From Sedimentisphaerales bacterium (GTDB taxonomy: Bacteria; Planctomycetota; Phycisphaerae; Sedimentisphaerales; SG8-4), in NCBI GenBank assembly GCA_016932895.1, contig JAFGCA010000442.1:1-24906 (forward strand): 24,906 nt of DNA, given 5' to 3'. This document shows, piece after piece, positions 6,534 through 14,786 of this stretch. A program made the position numbers and the translations under genes. How positions within the stretch are numbered: the first letter of the stretch is position 1; each line of letters starts with the position of its first letter. Under the pieces are notes generated by a model. The model was not told the origin of the DNA. It searched no databases and worked only from the letters and a program-made list of their open reading frames with translations.

Positions 6534-7844
6534 ATGGAGCAATCAGTCGAGTTGGACATCAACTTGTTTGGCGACCAACTGCCGTCGATGGAGAACCTCA
6601 GAACGCTTTCGCGTATGGTCCACTCCAGCGAGCCGAGCCGGCAGAGATTCGCCGCCGAGGTCGAGGCGAACCGGAATAAGACCACGCCGTCCATCGTTCT
6701 GGCCGTGGGGATCGGCTTTTTCATACTGGGCCGGTACGCCGAGGCGATCCAGAAGCTGGACAAGGCCCCGAACGGCAAAGAGAAATTCATATATATGGCG
6801 TTGGCCCAGCGTTGCCTGCGCGACTATAAGGCCGCTCTGAAGAACCTCCAGCAGGCCTCCAAGGCCGGCGCCGAGGCCCTGAACGTAAGCCTGGAAAAGG
6901 CCGCGACTCACCGCTACGCCGGCGACACGGAGGCCGCCGCCCAGGAGTTGAAGGCCTGCGCCAACTTTGAGAACGTCAGCGCCGAGTACCATTATCAACT
7001 GGGCCGTCTGAAGGAAATACAGGGCGAGTATAACGAGGCCGTGAGCAACTACAAAACCGCTCTCGAACTGGCTCCGGAGCACCAGAAGGCCCTATTTCAC
7101 CTGGCGTACCGCTACGACCTTTCCGGATACGAGGACGCCGCGATCGGCTATTACAAGCAGATCGTGGCGAATTCGCCCGTCTACGTCAGCGCCTTGCTCA
7201 ATCTCGCCGTGCTCTATGAAGACCGGGGCAAATTCGACCAGGCGGGCGTCTGCGTGGACAAAGTTCTCGAGTGCCACCCGAATCATCCCCGGGCACGCCT
7301 TTTCAAGAAGGACATCGAGAGCTCCAAGACGATGTACTACGACGAGGAGAAGGAAAGAAAACGCAGTCGGAAGAACCAGATTCTGGAAACACCGATCTCC
7401 GACTTCGAGCTCTCCGTGCGGAGCCGAAACTGCCTGCGCAAAATGAACATCCGAACGCTGGGCGATCTGCTCAACATCACGGAAGCCGAATTGCTCTCCT
7501 ACAAGAACTTCGGCGAGACGTCGTTGCGCGAGATCAAGGCCGTCCTGGACCAGAAGAGCCTGCACCTGGGCATGGCCCTGGAAGACAGCCAGCTCCAAGC
7601 AGGAGAAACGGCGGACGCCGCCGAGATGCAGGATCAGGGCCTCTCCAACAAACCGGTTGAGGATCTTCAACTGTCCGTGCGGGCCCGCAAGTGTTTGCAG
7701 AAGCTCAATCTTCACACGATCGGCGAGATTTGCCGGACGACGGAAGCCGAACTGCTGGGCTGTAAGAACTTCGGGGTCACCAGTCTGAACGAGATCAAGA
7801 AGGCACTGGGCGGTCTGGGGCTGTCCCTGCGGAGCCTCGATTAG
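6534..7844 (+). CDS. TPR protein with two C-terminal RNA polymerase alpha-CTD domains
   Basis: This is a 436-residue soluble protein with no signal or membrane helix. Residues about 50-265 are TPR-like helical repeats ('AEYHYQLGRLKEIQGEYNEA', 'ALLNLAVLYEDRGKFDQA'). A basic linker (272-281) follows. Then come two copies of the alpha C-terminal domain of RNA polymerase: about 287-347 ('ISDFELSVRSRNCLRKM'; 'YKNFGETSLREIK') and about 375-433 ('VEDLQLSVRARKCLQKL'; 'CKNFGVTSLNEIK'). The residue equal to E. coli alpha Arg265, which contacts UP-element DNA, is kept in both (Arg296, Arg383), as are the Gly and Ser of the NFGxxS loop. Asn268 is kept only in the first. GGGAG at 6520-6524 precedes the ATG. 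It may bind AT-rich DNA or transcription factors; the role is unproven. Confidence 0.85.
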   Translation: MEQSVELDINLFGDQLPSMENLRTLSRMVHSSEPSRQRFAAEVEANRNKTTPSIVLAVGIGFFILGRYAEAIQKLDKAPNGKEKFIYMALAQRCLRDYKAALKNLQQASKAGAEALNVSLEKAATHRYAGDTEAAAQELKACANFENVSAEYHYQLGRLKEIQGEYNEAVSNYKTALELAPEHQKALFHLAYRYDLSGYEDAAIGYYKQIVANSPVYVSALLNLAVLYEDRGKFDQAGVCVDKVLECHPNHPRARLFKKDIESSKTMYYDEEKERKRSRKNQILETPISDFELSVRSRNCLRKMNIRTLGDLLNITEAELLSYKNFGETSLREIKAVLDQKSLHLGMALEDSQLQAGETADAAEMQDQGLSNKPVEDLQLSVRARKCLQKLNLHTIGEICRTTEAELLGCKNFGVTSLNEIKKALGGLGLSLRSLD

Positions 7845-7860
7845 GCCCCCGTCCTGATGA

Positions 7861-9243
7861 ATGTCCGTACCGTACCGTAATAAGCTGCTGGCAGGTCTCA
7901 AGCGCGTCGGCGTCCTCCAACGAGCGCACCGCTCCTGGCTGTTGTACGGGCTAAGCGGCGTTGTGTGTGCGGCCCTGGTGGCAGTGCTCTTTCACGGCTG
8001 TGAGCAGCGTGAGCTCGTGCGGCCGACGCCGCAGATGAACATCGAATCACAGTTCTGGGTCCGTGTCCTTCTGGGTGGAGACCTGACCGAGTGTACGCTG
8101 AGAACGCGTTCGCCGGCCCATTTGGTTCGTCCGGGTCTGGGCACGGTGTCGTCGGGATCAGGACCTTCCCTGCCGCCGTTGCGCGTTGCGACCAAGGTGG
8201 TCGTCTCGGGCGGACAACTCGTGCTCGGCGGGACCCCCCTTCCCGGCAAGGAGATCACGCTCAACCCGGAAACGCCGCACGTCTTTGTCTTCAACGGCCG
8301 GGAGTACCGCGGCAAGCTTCGGCTCACCCTCGATCCGCAACGACGCGCCTTTGAGGCGGTCAACCTGGTTCCGTTGGAACCCTACCTGGCCGGCGTGGTC
8401 GGCGCCGAGATGCCGGACTACTGGGAGCCGGAGGCCTTGAAAGCCCAGGCCATCGCCGCTCGGACCTACTGCCTGTACAGCAAGAACCGCTTCGGCGTCA
8501 ACCGCCGGTGGGATGTCAGCAAGACGCAGGCCAGCCAGGTCTACGCGGGCGTCAGCGCCGAATCGGTGCAGGTCTGGAACGCGGTCAACCGCACGTACGG
8601 CAAGGTGCTGCTTTCCGCAACCGATGCCCTGCGAGGACGCCGCGATGTGACGATCAGTCCGCAGGGATTGTTCCCCGCGTACTACAGTTCCGTGTGCGGC
8701 GGGCACACGGAGGACAGCGCCAACGTCTTTGGTGACACGTTCGGTCCTCTCAAGGGCGCCCCCTGTCCCTACTGTAAAGACGTGGCGAAACTCGGGTTTT
8801 TCTTCTGGCCCATGGCACAATTCGACCGAGCCACGGCGACCGAGCGTCTCGTCGAAAGATACCCCCAGTTGGCGGCGCTGGGACAGATCAAGGACATCAT
8901 TGCCACGGAGAAGACCGACTACGGCGAGTTCTCTCGACTGACGCGGATCAAGCTGATCGGCTCGACGGGGAAAACCGACGTTCTGCGGGGCGAGGATCTT
9001 CGTTTGACCCTGGACCCCACCGGGCGAAAGATCAAGAGCACCGCCTGCCACATCGTGGCCTGGGGCGATGGCTGGGCGTTTTTGTCCGGCCGGGGCTGGG
9101 GCCACGGCGTCGGGCTGTGCCAATACGGAGCCGAGGGAATGGCCCGACTCGGTAAGAGCGCCGAGGAGATACTGCAACACTATTACCCCGGCTCCAGGAT
9201 TGTCAGTCTCTATGGAGAGGACCTGTTGAAAGAGCCGCACTGA
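7861..9243 (+). CDS. SpoIID/LytB-domain protein (probable peptidoglycan glycan-strand lyase)
   Basis: This is a 460-residue protein. An N-terminal membrane anchor (about 26-46) is followed by the SpoIID/LytB domain: 'PLEPYLAGVVGAEMP' (171-185, with the candidate catalytic Glu183), 'EALKAQAIAARTYCLYS' (191-207), 'YYSSVCGGHTED' (274-285), and near the end 'GRGWGHGVGLCQYGA' (410-424), all hallmarks of the family. In Bacillus, SpoIID cleaves glycan strands lacking stem peptides during engulfment. Here a vegetative wall-remodelling role is more likely, since nothing else suggests sporulation. The sequence also has a CPYC motif (302-305). The gene starts 16 nt after the TPR/alpha-CTD stop codon, so the two are probably co-transcribed. 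No clear Shine-Dalgarno sequence precedes the ATG. Confidence 0.88.
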   Translation: MSVPYRNKLLAGLKRVGVLQRAHRSWLLYGLSGVVCAALVAVLFHGCEQRELVRPTPQMNIESQFWVRVLLGGDLTECTLRTRSPAHLVRPGLGTVSSGSGPSLPPLRVATKVVVSGGQLVLGGTPLPGKEITLNPETPHVFVFNGREYRGKLRLTLDPQRRAFEAVNLVPLEPYLAGVVGAEMPDYWEPEALKAQAIAARTYCLYSKNRFGVNRRWDVSKTQASQVYAGVSAESVQVWNAVNRTYGKVLLSATDALRGRRDVTISPQGLFPAYYSSVCGGHTEDSANVFGDTFGPLKGAPCPYCKDVAKLGFFFWPMAQFDRATATERLVERYPQLAALGQIKDIIATEKTDYGEFSRLTRIKLIGSTGKTDVLRGEDLRLTLDPTGRKIKSTACHIVAWGDGWAFLSGRGWGHGVGLCQYGAEGMARLGKSAEEILQHYYPGSRIVSLYGEDLLKEPH

Positions 9244-9298
9244 AACTATGGAGCGCCGTGCCCCTGCACGTTCGACCTTCAGGCCATAAGAAATTCTC

Positions 9299-10411
9299 AT
9301 GTCTCACTTTACGCTTAGTAACGAAGATCCCGCTTGCGCGGCCCGACGCGGCGTGCTGACTACTGCGCACGGAACGGTGCAGACGCCCACGTTCATGCCG
9401 GTAGGCACCGCCGGCGCGGTCAAGGGAATCTTGCCCGACCAACTGCGCCACACCGGGACCGAGATGATCCTGGCCAACACTTACCATCTCATGCTTCGGC
9501 CGGGCGTTGACGTCGTCGAGAAACTGGGCGGACTGCACCGCCTCACCGCCTGGGATCGCCCGATCCTCACCGACAGCGGCGGCTATCAGGTCTTCTCGCT
9601 CAACGCGTTAACCAAGATCGACGACGAGGGGGTCGAGTTTGCCAGCCACGTCGATGGAACGCGGGTGCGCCTGAATGCCGAGACGGCCACCGACATCCAG
9701 AGCCGGCTCGGCGCCGACATCATCATGGCCTTCGACGAGTGTACGCCGTTTCCGACCGAGCAGGCCGCTCTGCAAAAGGCGGTCGCGCGGACGATCGCGT
9801 GGGCCCAACGCTGCCGGGCCGCCCACCAGAGACCGGACCAACTGCTTTTCGGCATCGTACAGGGAGGCGTCGAGGCCGAGATGCGCCGCCACTGCGCCGC
9901 AGAGATCGTCCGGATCGGTTTTGACGGCTATGCCATCGGCGGCCTGAGCGTCGGGGAAGGACACGAACATATGATCCGGACGGTGGAATTCACCGCCCCG
10001 CTGCTGCCCGCGGCGGCCCCGCGCTATCTGATGGGCGTGGGCACGCCCGCCGACATCATCGCCGCCGTCCGCGCCGGAGTCGACATGTTCGACTGCGTTT
10101 TGCCCACGCGAAACGGACGCAACGCCTTCGCCTTCACCGAGCGCGGCCCCCTGCGCCTGCGCAACAGCGTCCACATCGATTCGACCGAGCCGGTGGAGCC
10201 AGGGTGCGACTGTGCCTGCTGCCGGAATTTTACCCGGGGGGCGATCCGGCATTTCTTCAACTGCGGTGAAATGCTGGGCCCAATACTTCTGTCGCTGCAC
10301 AACCTGGGGTTTTATCAAAGGCTCATGCGGACGATCCGCGAGCAGATCGAGAAGGGCCGTTTTGCCGCCTGGGCGGCCGACGCCCTGGAAAAATACCGCA
10401 CCGTCCGATAA
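9299..10411 (+). CDS. tgt: Queuine tRNA-ribosyltransferase
   Basis: This is a full-length (370-residue) TGT. It exchanges guanine 34 in tRNAs with GUN anticodons for a queuosine precursor. The base-exchange residues are visible: Asp92 in 'LTDSGGYQVFS' and the nucleophile Asp265 in 'MFDCVLPTRNGRNA'. The zinc site is Cys303, Cys305, Cys308 and His334, with the same spacing as in the well-studied Zymomonas enzyme (38 residues from nucleophile to first Cys, 26 from last Cys to His). Substrate loops 'FGIVQGG' (184-190) and 'YAIGGLSVGE' (211-220) are intact. It lies 55 nt after the SpoIID-family gene and precedes yajC-secDF, a conserved neighbourhood. One of its expected substrates, tRNA-Asp(GTC), is encoded at 23214. 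The ribosome binding site is weak. Confidence 0.97.
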   Translation: MSHFTLSNEDPACAARRGVLTTAHGTVQTPTFMPVGTAGAVKGILPDQLRHTGTEMILANTYHLMLRPGVDVVEKLGGLHRLTAWDRPILTDSGGYQVFSLNALTKIDDEGVEFASHVDGTRVRLNAETATDIQSRLGADIIMAFDECTPFPTEQAALQKAVARTIAWAQRCRAAHQRPDQLLFGIVQGGVEAEMRRHCAAEIVRIGFDGYAIGGLSVGEGHEHMIRTVEFTAPLLPAAAPRYLMGVGTPADIIAAVRAGVDMFDCVLPTRNGRNAFAFTERGPLRLRNSVHIDSTEPVEPGCDCACCRNFTRGAIRHFFNCGEMLGPILLSLHNLGFYQRLMRTIREQIEKGRFAAWAADALEKYRTVR

Positions 10412-10457
10412 ACAACCGCCCCGACTCTGGTTTTCCGCGCGCAATTCCTATTTGAAT

Positions 10458-10486
10458 TTGACAGGGGCCGTCTTTCAAGATAGTCT
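10458..10486 (+). promoter_or_regulatory. Promoter upstream of yajC
   Basis: A perfect TTGACA (10458-10463) is followed after 17 nt by TAGTCT (10481-10486; 3 of 6 matches). It lies between tgt and yajC and would allow yajC-secDF to be transcribed independently of tgt. Confidence 0.5.
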
Positions 10487-10524
10487 ATCCCGATTGTATC
10501 GTAGCCATTGGAAAGGAACCCAGC

Positions 10525-10950
10525 ATGGACAATGTGTGGATATTAGCGCAAACGGACAGCAATCAGGCCCCGTCGCAAATCCTCTCTGAGCCGGTAACGG
10601 CACAGGAAGAGATGACGACGCAGACAGCCGATCCCAACACGCAGGGACCGGCCGGCACGCGGCAAAAACAGGGCTCACCCTTCTTGCAGTTCCTGCCGCT
10701 GATTTTGATCTTCGTGGTCATGTACCTGTTGCTGATGAGGGGGCCGCGAAAGCAACAGCAAAAACACAAGCAGATGGTGCAGACTCTCAAGAAGAACGAC
10801 CGGGTCCGAACCATCGGCGGCATCATGGGGACCGTCGTCGACGTCCGGGACGACGAGGTGACGCTCAAGATCGACGAATCCAACAACACGAAAATACGCA
10901 TTAGCACCTCCGCCGTCGGCAAAAACCTGTCGGAGGAAGGCAAAGATTAA
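10525..10950 (+). CDS. yajC: Sec translocon accessory protein YajC
   Basis: This is a 141-residue single-pass membrane protein. The family signature is clear: a membrane helix (about 53-71, 'FLQFLPLILIFVVMYLLLM'), a basic stretch 'RGPRKQQQKHKQM', then 'LKKNDRVRTIGGIMGTVVDV' (88-107) and a small beta domain. YajC associates with SecDF and YidC at the SecYEG channel. The N-terminal part before the helix is about 50 residues, longer than in E. coli YajC. The ATG has a good Shine-Dalgarno sequence (AAGGA 10513-10517, 7 nt spacing). The gene lies 64 nt upstream of secDF and is almost certainly in the same transcript. Confidence 0.95.
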   Translation: MDNVWILAQTDSNQAPSQILSEPVTAQEEMTTQTADPNTQGPAGTRQKQGSPFLQFLPLILIFVVMYLLLMRGPRKQQQKHKQMVQTLKKNDRVRTIGGIMGTVVDVRDDEVTLKIDESNNTKIRISTSAVGKNLSEEGKD

Positions 10951-11014
10951 GCGCGCATCGCAGATGGTCGAAGAAAGACTGACGCTGGCGATTAACTAAA
11001 AATAGGAAGAACTT

Positions 11015-14000
11015 ATGAGCAGGAATTTGCTACCGAAACTCGTCCTTGTCATCGCTCTGGTGGCCGGAGCCGTATACACCCTGTACCCACCGAGCAAGAG
11101 GCTCAAACCGGGCATCGATCTGGCCGGTGGAACCAGTCTCATCTATGCGATTGACACCACGGGGCTCACCCCCGTCGAGGAGAAGGACCTGTCGCAGAAG
11201 ATGATCACCACGCTGCGCCGGCGTATTGATCCGACCAACATCCAGAACCTCGTCTGGCGCCCGCAAGGCAACACGCGCTTCGAAATTCAGATGCCCCTGG
11301 CCAGCCAGGAAACGCAGCAGAAGAGACAAGAGTACGAAACGGCGCTCAACACCCTGCTCAAGAAGAACGTGAATCCTGCCACGATTCTGCGGAATCTGCA
11401 GTTGCCGGCCGAAGAGCGGGACGCGGCGTTCAAGGAAATCGCCCAGGGCGACCCCAACCGGGTGGAGATTCTCGAGAACCTGGCGACCGTCTACGACGAG
11501 CGCACCGAGATGCACGAGAAACGCGGGACGTATCAGAAGACGCTCGCCGATCTCGAAGCGAAGATATCGCAAGCCGGCCTCGACCTCGAACGAATCAAGG
11601 CCAATCGCAGCGACTGGGCCAAGCTCGACGCCGAGGCGCTGGCGACGACCTTGAAGGACTTTCTGGGCAACGAAGAATCGCTGGCCCTGCTGACGGAGTA
11701 CGTCACCGCCTACGCCGACCTGGCGGACGTGCTGAACCGGCTGACGGCCGAGTCCGGCGTCAACGACCGCTACGAAGCGGCCAAGCGCAAGCTGGACCAG
11801 CTCAATCTGACGATGGATCAAATCAACTACGCACTGGATCTGCCCGAGAATTCCTCCCGACGTCCGGTCGCAATTGAGAAGCTCAAGACGGAGTTTCCGG
11901 ACCGCGTCGAAGAGATCGACCAGGTGATAACGGCCTACGCGGGCTATCGGCCTTATCGAGGCCGGCTCGACGATCCCCGGGACCTGCAACGCATGCTCAA
12001 GGGAGCGGGAATTCTCGAATTTCGCATCCTCCCGACCACCGGGCAGAGCGAGCCCAGCGCCGCGGAGATCGAACGGTATAAGGAAGCGCTGACCGAGAAG
12101 GGCCCGAAATACGCTTCGGACAGCCGGTACGTGTGGTGCGAGATTGAGGATGTGGATGAATGGGTCGCACCGGGAACGATCGTCGCCGAGTTCGGCGACA
12201 AGTCGTACGTCCTGGCCAGCAACCGCCTGGACGAGGCCATGCTCCACGCCCCCGGCAGCAAGGATTGGAAACTGGAGAACTCCAAACCGACCACCGACCA
12301 GATGGGGCGCAGGGCCATCGGCTTCCTCCTGGACGTGCGCGGGGGCAACATCTTCTACCGCGTCACCGGAAAGAACCCGGGCCGGCCTTTGTGTATCCTG
12401 CTCGACGGCATGGCGATCTCCGCCCCCAATATCGATGAGGACAAGCCGATCGGGCGAAACGTCATCATCACCGGCAGCTTCACCGAAACCGAAGTCAGCG
12501 ACATGGTCAACAAGCTCAACGCCGGGTCACTGCCGGCCCGCCTGATCGAGCAGCCGATTTCCGAAAAGACCATCGGCCCCTCCATCGGGGCCGACAACCG
12601 CGACCAGGGCATTCGCGCCGGCTTCATCGGCCTGATCGTGGTGATGGGCGTCATGCTCGTCTACTACGTGCTCGCCGGCGGCATTGCCGACGTGGCCCTG
12701 CTGATGAACATTCTCTTCGTCCTGGCCATCATGGCCGGACTGCGAGCCACCTTCACCCTGCCGGGTATCGCCGGTATCATCCTGACCATCGGCATGAGCG
12801 TGGACGCCAACGTGCTGATCTTCGAGAGAATCCGCGAAGAGCAGCGCAAAGGTTCGGCCCTGGCCGTCGCCATCAGGAACGGTTATCAACGAGCCTTCCG
12901 GGCGATCTTCGACGCCAACCTGACCACCTTCATCACGGCCGCCATTCTCTACTACGTGGCTTCGGAGGAGATCAAGGGCTTCGCCATCGTCCTGATGCTG
13001 GGTATCGCATCGAGTATGTTCACGGCCCTCTTCGTGACCCGCCTGGTCTTCGACTTGCTGGTCGCCAAACGAGTGATGAAAAATCACCTGTTCATGCTTC
13101 GCCTGATCCACGAGCCGAACGTCAACTGGATGGGCTTGCGCAAGGTCTTCCTGGGGATCTCCGCCCTGCTTATCGTCGCCGGACTGGCGGTGTTCTTCAC
13201 CCGGGACAACGCCAAGAACAACAAGTATGACATCGAGTTCACCGGCGGAACCAGTGTCCAGATCAACTTGAAAGAGGGCACCTCGTTCTCGCGACAGGAC
13301 GTCCAGGACAAAATCCACGAGATGGGACGTCAGTTAGGCTACCCGGCCCTGGAAGCGGCCAACGTGTACAGCGTCGGAAAGTCCGGCCGGCAATATGAGA
13401 TTACGACTACGGCCACCAACAAAGTTAAGGGCGAATTCTCGTTCACTGCTTCCGATCCGAATGCCCAGCAAACGACGGAAGGCGTCACGGACGCTATCCA
13501 AGCGACGCTGACCGAAATGCGACGTGAGTTGACCGACCTGCAGGTCACCAAGACCGGCGACGGAGCCTTCGCGGTCACGACCAGCCGGGTGAATCCGGTC
13601 TTGCTCGAGAGCGTGCTGCAAACCGCGTTTCCGCAGGCCCAGCTCTCCCCGCCGGAAATTGACGAAGTGGTCAACGATGCCATCCGAAAGGCCTTCGAAG
13701 GAGACCTGGAGGTTCAGGAGAACCTTCAGCCGACGATCGTTTCCACCGAGGAAATCACCCAGGAGATGATCGACCAGTATCCCGAGATCGTCGATTACAT
13801 GGGCGGCCTGCGGATCAACTGCCGCATCGTACGGCCGGCGTCCCTGGAGGACATCAGAGGCCGGATCGGGGATTTGCTGTTCAAACCCGACACGCAGCAA
13901 TTGGCCCAATACTCCTACAAACTGTTCGGGCCCGATCTCAAGCAGACCGATCCGAATCAACCCGTGCAAAACTTCGTCTACGTCAGTGCCCCGCCTGAAG

Positions 14001-14722
14001 TGGGCCTGCGCGAGTTGGGGGAGGACGAGTGGAATCGCTTCGTCGAGAATGAAACGACGCGCGTCCGCGCCGCAACCACGATGGAAACGTCTCTGCCGCG
14101 CGTCACTCAGATTGACCCCTCGGTCGGGTCGCAGCAGAAGACCCGAGCCATGATCGCCATCGTGCTGTCGCTCTCGGCGATCGTCGGCTACATCTGGCTG
14201 CGATTCGGCGACCTGCGTTACGGCCTGGCGGCGATTGTCGCTCTGGTGCATGACGTGAGCATCACCCTGGGCGCCGTGACCGCCTGCACGTATATCGCAG
14301 GCACCGTCCTCGGCACCGCCCTGCTCGTCGGCGACTTCAAGATCGACCTGGCCATGATCGCGGCATTTCTGACGCTCATCGGGTACTCGCTCAATGATAC
14401 CATCGTGGTGTTCGATCGTATTCGTGAGAACCGACACAAAGCCCGGCTCAGCCAGTTGACCATCACCGACAGCATCAACCAGACGATCTCCCGCACCATT
14501 ATGACCTCGGTGACCACGTTCGTGGTCGTGCTGGTGATGTATATCTTCGGCGGCCAGGGCCTCAGAGGCTTCACATTTGCCATCGGGTTTGGCGTGATCA
14601 TCGGTACGTATTCCTCGATTGCCATCGCGGCCCCCCTGCTGCTGCTGGGCGGCGCCGGCGGGCAAGACAAAGCGACCAACGCCAAGGCGGCCAAGTCGCG
14701 GTCCAAGGCCGCCGCGCGGTGA
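11015..14722 (+). CDS. secDF: Fused protein translocase subunit SecDF with enlarged periplasmic domains
   Basis: This 1235-residue SecD-SecF fusion uses the proton gradient to help pull exported proteins through SecYEG. The SecD half has helix 1 (about 7-25), 'IDLAGGTSLIYAID' (34-47), 'GAGILEFRIL' (330-339), and helices from 530 with 'TIGMSVDANVLIFERIREE' (591-609), including the proton-relay Asp597. The SecF half has a helix at about 709-728, 'DIEFTGGTSVQINL' (739-752), and the helix-4 motif 'LIGYSLNDTIVVFDRIREN' (1121-1139) with Asp1128. Two regions exceed the usual size: about 96-320 in SecD (helical, charged) and about 760-1040 in SecF. The C-terminal tail (1217-1235) is Lys/Arg/Ala-rich and probably cytosolic. 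AGGAAG lies 5 nt before the ATG. Confidence 0.96.
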   Translation: MSRNLLPKLVLVIALVAGAVYTLYPPSKRLKPGIDLAGGTSLIYAIDTTGLTPVEEKDLSQKMITTLRRRIDPTNIQNLVWRPQGNTRFEIQMPLASQETQQKRQEYETALNTLLKKNVNPATILRNLQLPAEERDAAFKEIAQGDPNRVEILENLATVYDERTEMHEKRGTYQKTLADLEAKISQAGLDLERIKANRSDWAKLDAEALATTLKDFLGNEESLALLTEYVTAYADLADVLNRLTAESGVNDRYEAAKRKLDQLNLTMDQINYALDLPENSSRRPVAIEKLKTEFPDRVEEIDQVITAYAGYRPYRGRLDDPRDLQRMLKGAGILEFRILPTTGQSEPSAAEIERYKEALTEKGPKYASDSRYVWCEIEDVDEWVAPGTIVAEFGDKSYVLASNRLDEAMLHAPGSKDWKLENSKPTTDQMGRRAIGFLLDVRGGNIFYRVTGKNPGRPLCILLDGMAISAPNIDEDKPIGRNVIITGSFTETEVSDMVNKLNAGSLPARLIEQPISEKTIGPSIGADNRDQGIRAGFIGLIVVMGVMLVYYVLAGGIADVALLMNILFVLAIMAGLRATFTLPGIAGIILTIGMSVDANVLIFERIREEQRKGSALAVAIRNGYQRAFRAIFDANLTTFITAAILYYVASEEIKGFAIVLMLGIASSMFTALFVTRLVFDLLVAKRVMKNHLFMLRLIHEPNVNWMGLRKVFLGISALLIVAGLAVFFTRDNAKNNKYDIEFTGGTSVQINLKEGTSFSRQDVQDKIHEMGRQLGYPALEAANVYSVGKSGRQYEITTTATNKVKGEFSFTASDPNAQQTTEGVTDAIQATLTEMRRELTDLQVTKTGDGAFAVTTSRVNPVLLESVLQTAFPQAQLSPPEIDEVVNDAIRKAFEGDLEVQENLQPTIVSTEEITQEMIDQYPEIVDYMGGLRINCRIVRPASLEDIRGRIGDLLFKPDTQQLAQYSYKLFGPDLKQTDPNQPVQNFVYVSAPPEVGLRELGEDEWNRFVENETTRVRAATTMETSLPRVTQIDPSVGSQQKTRAMIAIVLSLSAIVGYIWLRFGDLRYGLAAIVALVHDVSITLGAVTACTYIAGTVLGTALLVGDFKIDLAMIAAFLTLIGYSLNDTIVVFDRIRENRHKARLSQLTITDSINQTISRTIMTSVTTFVVVLVMYIFGGQGLRGFTFAIGFGVIIGTYSSIAIAAPLLLLGGAGGQDKATNAKAAKSRSKAAAR

Positions 14723-14786
14723 GGAAAACGAGCAAGCCGGCACGCAACGAATGCAGACGGCGGACCACGCACGTTCCGGTCGTACA

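Noticed and set aside
13334..14743. 469-codon minus-strand frame opposite secDF
   Set aside because: It is antisense to a certain gene, His/Asp/Arg-rich, with no domain.
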